From: Desulfarculaceae bacterium
GTDB lineage: Bacteria > Desulfobacterota > Desulfarculia > Desulfarculales > Desulfarculaceae
Direction: 5' to 3'
NCBI GenBank assembly: GCA_020444545.1
Contig: JAHLKT010000004.1
Location: forward strand, 310,001-374,000
DNA length: 64,000 nucleotides
In this document: piece by piece, positions 25,686 through 33,461 of the stretch
Numbering within the stretch: the stretch's first letter is position 1
Layout: the number at the start of each line of letters is the position of its first letter
Position numbers and translations under genes: made by a program
The notes under the pieces: generated by a model
Databases searched by the model: none
What the model saw: only the letters and a program-made list of their open reading frames with translations
What the model was told of the DNA's origin: nothing

Positions 25686-27608
25686 TCAGGCCTGATAGCG
25701 TTGCAGGGCGAATTCCTGCAAGCGGCTGATCACCGAGAAACTTTCCTTGAGCATCTTGCGCTGCACCCGGTTGAGGCTGGCCGGGTCCAGGAAGCCGCTG
25801 GGCTGGTGGCCGTTGTTGCTCTCCAACATCCGGGAGATGCGCAACAGGGTCACGAAGCCGTAGGCCTCGCGCAGGTCCTCGGCAAAGTCGGGCTTGAGCA
25901 GGCCCAGGCGGGCGACCGCGCCCAGGCGCTCCAGGGTGTTGGTCTGGCGCAGGCGCTGCTCCAGGGCCAGCAGCCGCGCCCCCTGCACCACCGGGTCCAG
26001 GGCCGACTCGTCCAGGTTAAGCTCGTCGCTGTACTGGCCTTCGGTGTCCACCACGAAATCGCGCAAAAAGCCCACCGGCGGCCTGAGCTGGGAGGCCGCC
26101 TTGCCCATGCGCCCCAGAAAATCACGATTCGCCTCCACCGCCGCGAAGACCTTTTCCCACAGGGCCTCCACGAAGTCGGTTTCCGCGTAGACCGCGCGCA
26201 GGTCGAAGTAGCTGAGTATGGGGGTGAGGGCCTCGGGCTCGGCCGAGGCGATCCAGCCCAAAAAGCTCTGTTCCCACTGGCTCTCCGAGCGGCAGCAGGC
26301 GTCGGGGTCGGCCATGATGGCCCCGGGGCGGCAGAAGTGGCTGCAGGTCTCCAGGCCCGAGCGCACCCGCCGGATGAACTCCACGAACCACTCGCGCACC
26401 GCGGCCTCGCGTTCCGGGGGTACGTTGGCATAGACCACCGCGTAGTTCTGCCCCAGGCTCAGGGCCTGCTCCCGCCGGCCCACCGCGCCCAGGGCCAGCC
26501 AGGAGAACTGCACCGGCGCCCGGCCCTTGCCCCGGTTCTCCATCTCGCGCTGGGTGATCTTGAGCAGCCGCAGGATCAGGCGGTCGTTGAACTCGCCCAG
26601 CACGTCCTGCATGTAATCCGCGCTGCCTCCCAGGCGCAGCAGGGTCTCCATGACCCGTTTCATGCGCCCGGGCATGGCGGCCAGGTCCTCCAGCTTGGAG
26701 ACCTTGGAGACCTCTTTCATAACCCCCACCGGCGAGGAGCCGGTGACCATGGTCAGGTCGTGGTCCGAGATCACCCCCACCAGGCGGGCGCTCTCGGTAA
26801 CGGCCAGGTGGTGCACCCCGTGGCGGGCCATCTCGATCATGGCCTCAAAGGCAAAGGCCTGGGCCGAGATGGTCTTGACCAACGGGGTCATCACCTCGGC
26901 CACCGGGGTTTCGGGGTCGACCCCGGCCGCCAAGATCCGCACCCGCAGGTCGGTGTCGGTGAGGATGCCCAGGGGCGCGCCGCCGGGCTCGGTGATGATG
27001 ATGGAGCCCACCCGGCGCTGGGTCATCAGGCGGGCCGCCGCCTTGGCCGGGGTGGCGGCCAGGCAGGTGAGCACCTCCTTGCTCATCAGCTCGGCCACCC
27101 GGCTGCCGGTGAGCACCGCGTCCAGGCCCAGGGACTCGGTGCCGGTCATCTGCATGGTGTGGCGGTCGGCCGCGCGGCGCACCGCCTCGATGTTGCGCGA
27201 AAGGCCGAAGCTGAAGTGGCGCCGGAAGACCGGGTTCTCCTCCACCAGCTCGCGGAAGGGGTTGCCGGGCAGCAGGAAGCACAAGAGGTCCTCCTGGGCC
27301 AGCACCGTGAACAGGGCCAACTCGCCCTGCAACAGGCTCAGCGCGCCGAAGGTGTCGCCCTCGCCGCGCATGTCGATCAGAAGCTCCTCGCCGCTTTCGC
27401 GCGGCAGGGTGACCCGCACCGAGCCGTTCATGATCACGTAGAGGTTTTCCGAGGGGGATTCGCCGGCCTGGATGATCACCTGGCCGCGTGGGAAGTAGGC
27501 CAACTCCATCAGGCCGACAACGCGCTCCAACTCCGCCTCGTCCAAGGCGTCGAAAGGCACCACGGTCTTCAGGAAATCCTTGATGCGGGGTAGCGGGAAC
27601 TCGCCCAT
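25686..27608 (-). CDS. cNMP-binding/CBS/DUF294 protein, copy 2, with degenerate nucleotidyltransferase site
   Basis: A 640-residue paralogue of the protein at 20795, with the same order: cNMP-binding-like domain (about 10-125), two CBS domains (about 170-290), DUF294 nucleotidyltransferase domain and C-terminal helical domain. The nucleotidyltransferase motif keeps GRRE (377-380), but the two metal-binding aspartates of TDQDN are replaced by Gly386 and Asn388 (LGQNY), with no change of length. It is therefore unlikely to transfer nucleotides and may be a regulatory or decoy partner of copy 1. ATG at 27608 has GAGG upstream. It heads the operon with the exonuclease, and the shared 42-base promoter element lies about 160 bases before it. 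Confidence 0.9.
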   Translation of the reverse strand: MGEFPLPRIKDFLKTVVPFDALDEAELERVVGLMELAYFPRGQVIIQAGESPSENLYVIMNGSVRVTLPRESGEELLIDMRGEGDTFGALSLLQGELALFTVLAQEDLLCFLLPGNPFRELVEENPVFRRHFSFGLSRNIEAVRRAADRHTMQMTGTESLGLDAVLTGSRVAELMSKEVLTCLAATPAKAAARLMTQRRVGSIIITEPGGAPLGILTDTDLRVRILAAGVDPETPVAEVMTPLVKTISAQAFAFEAMIEMARHGVHHLAVTESARLVGVISDHDLTMVTGSSPVGVMKEVSKVSKLEDLAAMPGRMKRVMETLLRLGGSADYMQDVLGEFNDRLILRLLKITQREMENRGKGRAPVQFSWLALGAVGRREQALSLGQNYAVVYANVPPEREAAVREWFVEFIRRVRSGLETCSHFCRPGAIMADPDACCRSESQWEQSFLGWIASAEPEALTPILSYFDLRAVYAETDFVEALWEKVFAAVEANRDFLGRMGKAASQLRPPVGFLRDFVVDTEGQYSDELNLDESALDPVVQGARLLALEQRLRQTNTLERLGAVARLGLLKPDFAEDLREAYGFVTLLRISRMLESNNGHQPSGFLDPASLNRVQRKMLKESFSVISRLQEFALQRYQA

Positions 27609-27740
27609 TTAACCTCGCCGCTAAGCAACCCCCGAACTCCACGCGCCCATGCCCAGGCAGGGATTTCCCTACCCGGGCGGGTCCGGCTGTCTTGTCCCGG
27701 GTCAGGCGCGCCGAGCCCTTTAGTAAGAAATTCTAAAGGT

Positions 27741-27807
27741 ATCCTATGAAATGCCGCCAGAGGCCGCCATGGGGGGAAACCCGTATTTTTCCGGGGGATG
27801 GCCCTAC
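27741..27807 (-). promoter_or_regulatory. Conserved acetate-module promoter element, copy B
   Basis: On the minus strand a 42-base block (27766-27807) matches 37 of 42 bases of the block at 17492-17533, including all of GGGTTTCCCCCCATGGC, and is followed after 19 bases by TAGGAT (27741-27746). It points toward the DUF294 copy 2 / exonuclease genes. The block begins right after the stop of the cation efflux gene. Confidence 0.7.
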
Positions 27808-27808
27808 C

Positions 27809-28717
27809 CTAGTCCAGGGGTAGCTTGGCCTGAAAAGGGGCCGGGTCCACGTGAACCACCACCTCGACGGCGTCCTTCACGTCGCCCAGCACGCAGCGCT
27901 CCACCTCCTTGGCGATGTCGTGGCCCTGGACCACGCTGAGGGCGGAGTCCACCACCACGTGGAGCTGCATCTGGTAGCGGCCGCCCACCGAGCGCACCTT
28001 GAGGTCGTGCACGCCCTTGACCCCGGGCACTCCCAGGGCGCAGGCCTCGATGCCCTTGACCACCTCCTCGCCGGGGGCGGTGTCGATCATCTCCTGCAAG
28101 GCCCCCCAGAACACCCGCACCCCCACCTTTGCCACCAGCAGCGCCACCACCAGGGCGGCCCAGGAGTCCAGACTGTGCCAGGCCGGGTGGATCATGGCCC
28201 CGGCCACTCCCACCAGCACCGCGATGGAGCTGAGGGCGTCGGAGCGGTGGTGCCAGGCGTTGGCCACCACCGCCGGGCTCTTGATGCGCTTGCCCACGGC
28301 CACGGTGTAGCGGTAGAGCGCCTCCTTGGCCAGGATGGACACCACCGCCGCCGTTAGGGCCAGCCAGTTGGGGTGTTGGGCCCGGGCGGCCAGCAGGTTC
28401 TCGATCGCCTCCCAGCCCAAAAGCACCGCGATGCCCACCAGAATCAGGGCCACCACCTGGGCCGAAAGCGTCTCGATGCGGCCGTGGCCAAAGGGATGGC
28501 GGTGGTCCGGGGCGCTGCGCCCCAACCGTAGGCCCACCAGCACCACGCCGTCGGTGACCAGGTCGCTGAGGGAGTGGGCCGCGTCGGCCACCATGGCCGA
28601 GCTGTGGCCCCAGGTGCCGGCCAGGAACTTGCCAATGGCCAGGGCCAGGTTTGCCCACAGCCCCACCCAGGTTACGTGCTGGCCGTCCCGGCTCTGGCTT
28701 TCAGCCACATCATGCAT
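27809..28717 (-). CDS. Cation diffusion facilitator family transporter
   Basis: A 302-residue CDF antiporter that would export a divalent metal (Zn, Fe, Mn or Cd) in exchange for protons. Six helices are visible in residues 15-205. The metal site residues are in AADAAHSLSDLVTD (helix 2) and AWHHRSDALSS (helix 5), both of the H/D-x3-D type. The C-terminal domain (about 210-302) has the ferredoxin-like fold with HDLKVRSVGGRYQMQLHVVVD. Metal choice cannot be read safely. The gene is monocistronic and divergent from glgB, with 161 bases between them. Confidence 0.93.
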   Translation of the reverse strand: MHDVAESQSRDGQHVTWVGLWANLALAIGKFLAGTWGHSSAMVADAAHSLSDLVTDGVVLVGLRLGRSAPDHRHPFGHGRIETLSAQVVALILVGIAVLLGWEAIENLLAARAQHPNWLALTAAVVSILAKEALYRYTVAVGKRIKSPAVVANAWHHRSDALSSIAVLVGVAGAMIHPAWHSLDSWAALVVALLVAKVGVRVFWGALQEMIDTAPGEEVVKGIEACALGVPGVKGVHDLKVRSVGGRYQMQLHVVVDSALSVVQGHDIAKEVERCVLGDVKDAVEVVVHVDPAPFQAKLPLD

Positions 28718-28878
28718 CGGTCCACTCCCGGCTGTCCTCGGGCTCTTCCCGCCCGAGCAGCCTCCATGCTAGGTCTTTTGCCCTTATAACACAATTGGCA
28801 TGGCCGTCCCCCTTGCGCCCGGTGGACGGGCTGCCATAATGATAGACAAACCCAGTCATTTTCGGTTACGAGGAATCC

Positions 28879-30795
28879 ATGGCCAAGAAACAGCCCCAGC
28901 CCTTTTCCCTGCTCAGCGAGGACGACCTGTACCTGTTCAACCAGGGCAGCCATGCGGAGCTATACAACAAGCTGGGATCCCACCTGGTGGAAGTGGACGG
29001 CCAAGCGGGGGCCTATTTCGCGGTGTGGGCGCCCAACGCGCACATGGTCTTCGTCATGGGCGATTTCAATAGCTGGGACCAACACTCCGCGCCCCTGAAG
29101 GCCCGGGGCGCCTCGGGCATCTGGGAGGGCTTCGTGCCCGGCGTGGCCGCCGGGGCCCGCTACAAGTATCACATCGAGTCCGGAAACCTGGGCTATCAGG
29201 TGGACAAGGCCGACCCCTTGGCCCAGGCCGCGGAGGTGCCCCCGCTCACCGCCTCGCTGGTGGTGGACCCGGCTTACGAGTGGGGCGATGGCCAGTGGAT
29301 GGCCGCGCGGGCCCAAGGCGACCCCCTGGACCGGCCCATGGCCATCTACGAGATGCACTCCACCTCTTGGCAGCTGGGCCCGGACGGCGAGATTCTGGGC
29401 TACCGCGAGCTGGCCGGGCGACTGGGCGACTATCTGGAAGAGATGGGCTACACCCACGTGGAGCTGATGCCCATCATGGAGCATCCCTTCGGCGGCTCCT
29501 GGGGCTACCAGACCACGGGCTACTTCGCGCCCACCTCCCGGCAGGGCTCGCCCCAGGACTTCAAGTTTTTGGTGGACCATCTACACCAGCGGGGCCTGGG
29601 GGTGATCCTGGACTGGGTGCCCAGCCACTTCCCCACCGACGGCCACGGCCTGAGCTTCTTCGACGGCACCCACCTCTACGAGCACGCCGACCCGCGCCAG
29701 GGCTTCCACCCGGACTGGAAAAGCGCCATCTTCAACTACGGCCGCGAGGAGGTGCGCTCCTTCCTGCTTTCCAGCGCCATGTTCTGGCTCAAGGAGATGC
29801 ACGCCGACGGCATCAGGGTGGACGCAGTGGCCTCCATGCTCTACCTGGACTACTCCCGCAAGGACGGGGAGTGGATTCCCAACCAGTACGGGGGCAACGA
29901 GAACCTGGAAGCGGTGGAGTTCCTCAAGCGCTTCAACAAAGACACCTACGCGGCCAACCCGGGCATCATGAACATCGCCGAGGAGTCCACCGCCTGGCCC
30001 ATGGTCAGCCGGCCCACCTATCTGGGCGGCCTGGGCTTCGGGCTCAAGTGGGACATGGGCTGGATGCACGACACCCTGGCCTATTTCCGCCAGAACCCCA
30101 TCCACCGCCGGTATCACCACGACCAGCTCACCTTCCGCATGCTCTACGCCTTCACCGAAAACTTCGTGCTGGCCTTGAGTCACGACGAGGTGGTGCACGG
30201 CAAGGGCTCGCTGCTCAACAAGATGCCCGGCGACGACTGGCAGATGTTTGCCAACCTCCGACTGCTGCATTCCTACATGTACGCCCAGCCGGGCAAGAAG
30301 CTCTTGTTCATGGGCGGGGAGATAGGCCAGCGCAAGGAGTGGGACAACGAGGGCGTGTTGCAGTGGGATCTATTGCAATACGCTCCCCACGCCGGGGTGC
30401 AGCGTTTGGTGCAAGACCTTAACCGCCTCTACCGCCAGCAGCCCGCCTTGCATGTCGACCTGCATCCCGAGGGCTTCTCCTGGGTGGACTGCAATGACAA
30501 TGAAGCCAGCGTCATCTCCCTGCTCCGGCGCAACCCCGGGCAAGAGGCGGACCTGCTGGCCATTTTCAACTTCACTCCCGTGCCCCGCCACGGCTACCGG
30601 GTGGGGGTGGACCGCCTTGGCCCCTGGCGCGAAGTGTTCAACAGCGACGCGCCGGAATACGGCGGCTCGGGGGTGGGCAACGGCGGCATGGTCGAGGCTC
30701 AGCCCCAGGCCATGCACGGCCGGAACGCCTCCCTGGAGCTGACCCTGCCGCCCCTGGGGGCCTTGTTCCTGGTGCCCGCCGAACCCGAGGCCTGA
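28879..30795 (+). CDS. glgB: 1,4-alpha-glucan branching enzyme
   Basis: A 638-residue GH13 branching enzyme that makes alpha-1,6 branches in glycogen. An N-terminal CBM48 domain (about 25-125; YFAVWAPNAHMVFVMGDFNSW) precedes the catalytic barrel. Key residues are nucleophile Asp315 (GIRVDAVASML), acid/base Glu368 (NIAEESTAWP) and the ALSHDEVVHGKGS motif. The C-terminal beta domain ends at GALFLVPAEPEA. GAGG lies about eight bases before the ATG. It is the first gene of a plus-strand run (glgB, MFS carrier, trmO, sugar transferase); no other glycogen genes are in the window. Confidence 0.96.
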   Translation: MAKKQPQPFSLLSEDDLYLFNQGSHAELYNKLGSHLVEVDGQAGAYFAVWAPNAHMVFVMGDFNSWDQHSAPLKARGASGIWEGFVPGVAAGARYKYHIESGNLGYQVDKADPLAQAAEVPPLTASLVVDPAYEWGDGQWMAARAQGDPLDRPMAIYEMHSTSWQLGPDGEILGYRELAGRLGDYLEEMGYTHVELMPIMEHPFGGSWGYQTTGYFAPTSRQGSPQDFKFLVDHLHQRGLGVILDWVPSHFPTDGHGLSFFDGTHLYEHADPRQGFHPDWKSAIFNYGREEVRSFLLSSAMFWLKEMHADGIRVDAVASMLYLDYSRKDGEWIPNQYGGNENLEAVEFLKRFNKDTYAANPGIMNIAEESTAWPMVSRPTYLGGLGFGLKWDMGWMHDTLAYFRQNPIHRRYHHDQLTFRMLYAFTENFVLALSHDEVVHGKGSLLNKMPGDDWQMFANLRLLHSYMYAQPGKKLLFMGGEIGQRKEWDNEGVLQWDLLQYAPHAGVQRLVQDLNRLYRQQPALHVDLHPEGFSWVDCNDNEASVISLLRRNPGQEADLLAIFNFTPVPRHGYRVGVDRLGPWREVFNSDAPEYGGSGVGNGGMVEAQPQAMHGRNASLELTLPPLGALFLVPAEPEA

Positions 30796-30800
30796 GCCCC

Positions 30801-31955
30801 TTGCCCCCGGCGAGGAGCGCGGCCGGCCTCCAGGCCGTGGTGTTCGCCCTGGTGGCCTCGGCCATCAACTCGGTCTATCTGACCCAGCCCACCCTGCCCC
30901 TGCTCAGCCGGGAGTTCAACGCCTCGGCCCCTAGGGTTTCGCTCACCGTGTCCATGGTCACCCTGGGGGTGTGCCTGGCCGGGCTGCCCTTTGGGGTGCT
31001 GGCCGACCGCTGGCGCATCAAGCCCATCATCACCTTGGGCGGGATAATGGTGGCCCTGTGCCTGGCGGCCGGGGCTCTGAGCCCCAGCCTGGAGTTTTTG
31101 GCCGGAGCCCGCTTCGTGCAGGGCCTGTTCGTGCCCGCCCTCACCTCCTGCCTGGCCGCGTACCTGGCCCGCAGCCTGCCGCCCCAGAGCCTGGCCATCA
31201 CCATGGGGGCCTATGTCTCGGCCACGGTGGTGGGCGGCCTGCTCAGCCGCTTGCTGCCCGGCATCGTGCTGGCCGGCAACTGGCGGCTGGCCCTGAGTGT
31301 GGGCGCGGGGCTGGTGGTGGTCTTCACCCTGGTGGCCCTATTTCGCCTGCCCGCGGAGGGGCCCCGCCCGCCGCGCCACAGCGGGGACCTGAGCTACCTG
31401 GGCCTGCTCCGCTCCTGGCCCACCCTGGCCCCTTACCTGGCCACTTTTGGCAGCATGTTCGTGTTCGGCGGCATGTTCAACTACATCACCTTCCACCTCT
31501 CGGCCCCGCCCTATCTGGCCTCCACCGCCTTTATCAGCCTGATGTACCTCACCTACCTCATCGGAGTGATCGAGGGGCCCCTGGTGGGCCGCCTGGCCCG
31601 GCGCATCGGCGCGGGCAACACCCTGGCCCTGGGCGCGGCGGTGTACATGGCCGCTCAGGTGGTGTGTCTGCTGCCCTCGCTGACCGGGGTGATCCTGGGG
31701 CTGTGTTTAGTGTGCGCGGGGCATTTCATCATCCACGCCGGGTCCCAGGGTATGCTCAACACCCGCCTGCATGGCAGCCAGGGCCGGGCCAACAGCCTCT
31801 ATGTGCTGGTCTACTATATGGGCGGCTGGGCGGGCATCACCTGCGCCGGCTTCTTCTGGAACCTGGCCCGCTGGCAGGGAGTGGTGCTGCTGGGCCTGAC
31901 CGTATTAATCCTGCCCCTTAGCGTGGGGCTGGTGGACGCGCGAAAGGAAAAATAG
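30801..31955 (+). CDS. Major facilitator superfamily transporter
   Basis: A 384-residue MFS carrier with about 12 helices, close in style to the YnfM/arabinose-efflux group. The conserved loop between helices 2 and 3 reads GLPFGVLADRWRIKPIIT. It begins at TTG 30801, five bases after glgB stops, with GAGG in the end of glgB. It probably exports a drug, sugar or metabolite across the inner membrane; the substrate is unknown. The stop lies two bases before trmO, so the three genes are likely one transcript although their functions look unrelated. Confidence 0.87.
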   Translation: MPPARSAAGLQAVVFALVASAINSVYLTQPTLPLLSREFNASAPRVSLTVSMVTLGVCLAGLPFGVLADRWRIKPIITLGGIMVALCLAAGALSPSLEFLAGARFVQGLFVPALTSCLAAYLARSLPPQSLAITMGAYVSATVVGGLLSRLLPGIVLAGNWRLALSVGAGLVVVFTLVALFRLPAEGPRPPRHSGDLSYLGLLRSWPTLAPYLATFGSMFVFGGMFNYITFHLSAPPYLASTAFISLMYLTYLIGVIEGPLVGRLARRIGAGNTLALGAAVYMAAQVVCLLPSLTGVILGLCLVCAGHFIIHAGSQGMLNTRLHGSQGRANSLYVLVYYMGGWAGITCAGFFWNLARWQGVVLLGLTVLILPLSVGLVDARKEK

Positions 31956-31957
31956 GC

Positions 31958-32443
31958 ATGGAGCCCATCGTCTACAACCCCATCGGAGTGCTGCGCACCC
32001 CCTTCGCCGACCCCAAGGGCGGCCCCATCCAGCCCCGGGGCGCGGACGGCGCCCAAGGCCGGGCCGAGCTGTTGCCCGAGCTGGCCCCGGCCCTGGCCGA
32101 CCTGGAGGGCTTCTCCCACGTGATCCTCATCTACCACTGCCACCGGGCGGCGGGGTTCAAGCCCCGGGTGACGCCTTTCCTGGGCCGCGAGGATCACGGC
32201 CTGTTCTCCACCCGGGCCCCGGCGCGGCCCAACCCCATCGGCCTGTCGGTGGTGGCCCTGGAGGAGGTGCAGGGCTCGACTCTGCTGCTGAGGGGCGTGG
32301 ACATGCTGGACCACAGCCCCCTGCTGGACGTGAAGCCCTACGTGCCCGGCTTCGACCACCCGGACGGAGAAATACGCACCGGTTGGCTGGGCCAGCGGGC
32401 CGGCGAGGCAGACACGGCCAAGGCGGACGATCGTTTTGCCTAG
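31958..32443 (+). CDS. trmO: tRNA m6t6A37 methyltransferase TrmO family (TsaA-like)
   Basis: A 161-residue single-domain TrmO/TsaA protein. The beta-barrel signature is clear: IGVLRTPF, LEGFSHVILIYHCH, GLFSTRAPARPNPIGLS and DHSPLLDVKPYVPGFD. In E. coli TrmO methylates N6 of threonylcarbamoyladenosine 37 in tRNA-Thr using SAM. This short form lacks the C-terminal domain of the E. coli enzyme; short archaeal and bacterial members also exist and some accompany metal or cofactor metabolism, so the exact substrate is open. Confidence 0.88.
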   Translation: MEPIVYNPIGVLRTPFADPKGGPIQPRGADGAQGRAELLPELAPALADLEGFSHVILIYHCHRAAGFKPRVTPFLGREDHGLFSTRAPARPNPIGLSVVALEEVQGSTLLLRGVDMLDHSPLLDVKPYVPGFDHPDGEIRTGWLGQRAGEADTAKADDRFA

Positions 32444-32496
32444 GCAGGGCGCCAGCTGCTAGACTAGGGCCACCAACTTGCCAAGCGAGGTCCGAG

Positions 32497-33228
32497 ATGC
32501 CCTTTGACGTAATGGAACAAGGCGCGACGCGCGAGGCGCCGCCCGAGGTCAAGCAGACCCTGGCCTGGGCCGCCGGCCTACCCCCCCTGCCCGACCAGCC
32601 CATCAAGACGCCCTTTCTCAAGCGCTGCTTTGACATCGCCTTCTCGGGCCTGATCCTGGCGGCCACCCTGCCCCTGTTCGTCGCGGCCATGGCGGCCATC
32701 GCCCTGGAGAACCGCATGCGCGGGCAAAAGGGGCCCCTGTTCTATCTGGAGCCGCGCATCTCCCAGGGACGTGAGTTCCACTTCCGCAAGTTTTTCATCT
32801 TCAAGCCCGAGGTGATCCAGCGCCTCCATGACGAAGGCAAGTTCATTCACACCAAGTTCCTGGAGTGGGACGGGGTGAGCCTGACCAAGGTGGGGCGCAT
32901 CCTGCAAAAGACCTATCTGGACGAGCTGCCCCAGATGATCAACATCTTCGTGGGCGACATCAGCGTGGTGGGCCCCCGCCCGGTGAACCTGGAGGTGTAC
33001 CAGGAGGCCCTGGAGCGCGGGGTGCTCAATTGGAAGGTGACCCGCACCGGCATCACCGGCCCCTACCAGTCGCTCAAGGGACATGGCCTGGACCGGGCGG
33101 ATCAGTATCTATTGGACCGCAGCTACATCGAGATCCTGCGCCACCAGCCGGGCAACGAGGTGCTGCGCGCGGACCTGAAGATGGTGGGGCGCACCTTCCT
33201 GGTCATGGTCCGCGCCCAGGGGCTGTAG
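32497..33228 (+). CDS. Bacterial sugar transferase (initiating glycosyl-1-phosphate transferase)
   Basis: A 243-residue polyprenyl-phosphate sugar-1-phosphate transferase. A single membrane helix or re-entrant hairpin lies at about residues 45-65 (KRCFDIAFSGLILAATLPLF). It is followed by GPLFYLEPRISQGREFHFRK and the active-site block YLDELPQMINIFVGDISVVG with PRPVN. It would attach the first sugar phosphate of an exopolysaccharide, O-antigen or glycan to a lipid carrier. The usual KFRSM motif is changed to KFFIF. ATG at 32497 has GAGGT upstream; a longer frame is not supported. No glycan cluster is nearby, so it looks like an isolated member. Confidence 0.88.
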   Translation: MPFDVMEQGATREAPPEVKQTLAWAAGLPPLPDQPIKTPFLKRCFDIAFSGLILAATLPLFVAAMAAIALENRMRGQKGPLFYLEPRISQGREFHFRKFFIFKPEVIQRLHDEGKFIHTKFLEWDGVSLTKVGRILQKTYLDELPQMINIFVGDISVVGPRPVNLEVYQEALERGVLNWKVTRTGITGPYQSLKGHGLDRADQYLLDRSYIEILRHQPGNEVLRADLKMVGRTFLVMVRAQGL

Positions 33229-33231
33229 CAG

Positions 33232-33270
33232 AGGCCGGCTTCGCCAGTCGGCGGGATGCCGCTGCCCGCT
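33232..33270 (+). repeat. Structured repeat, partial copy (solo end)
   Basis: Starting four bases after the sugar transferase stop, CCGGCTTCGCCAGTCG and GGATGCC match, in inverted orientation, the ends of copies 2 and 3. Together with copy 2 it fills the convergent gap, so each gene's stop codon is followed by the same element end in the same mRNA sense. Confidence 0.6.
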
Positions 33271-33328
33271 TTTCGTAATTTTTCTTGATTATCCCGTTCC
33301 AGGACAAGGCCCGGGGCTTGCCAGGCAC

Positions 33329-33450
33329 CGGCACAGCCAGCCGTTGCCGGACAAGGCGACTGGCGAGCGAGGGCCGGAGGTGTAGCTGAAACTACGTCGA
33401 GGCCCGCGCGACGCCAGCAACGCCGTATGGCGTCGACTGGCGAAGCCGGG
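33329..33450 (-). repeat. Structured intergenic repeat, copy 2
   Basis: A 122-base copy ending 11 bases from the AsmA-family gene's stop. Shared blocks with copy 3 include CGGCACAGCCAG, GACAAGGCG, GCGAGGGCCGGAGG, TCGAGGCCCG, CAACGC and CTGGCGAAGCCGG. Outer arms GCCAGCCGTTGCC/GGCGTCGACTGGC pair at most positions and the inner hairpin GTAG/CTAC is kept. Confidence 0.75.
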
Positions 33451-33461
33451 CTCCCCGCTGG

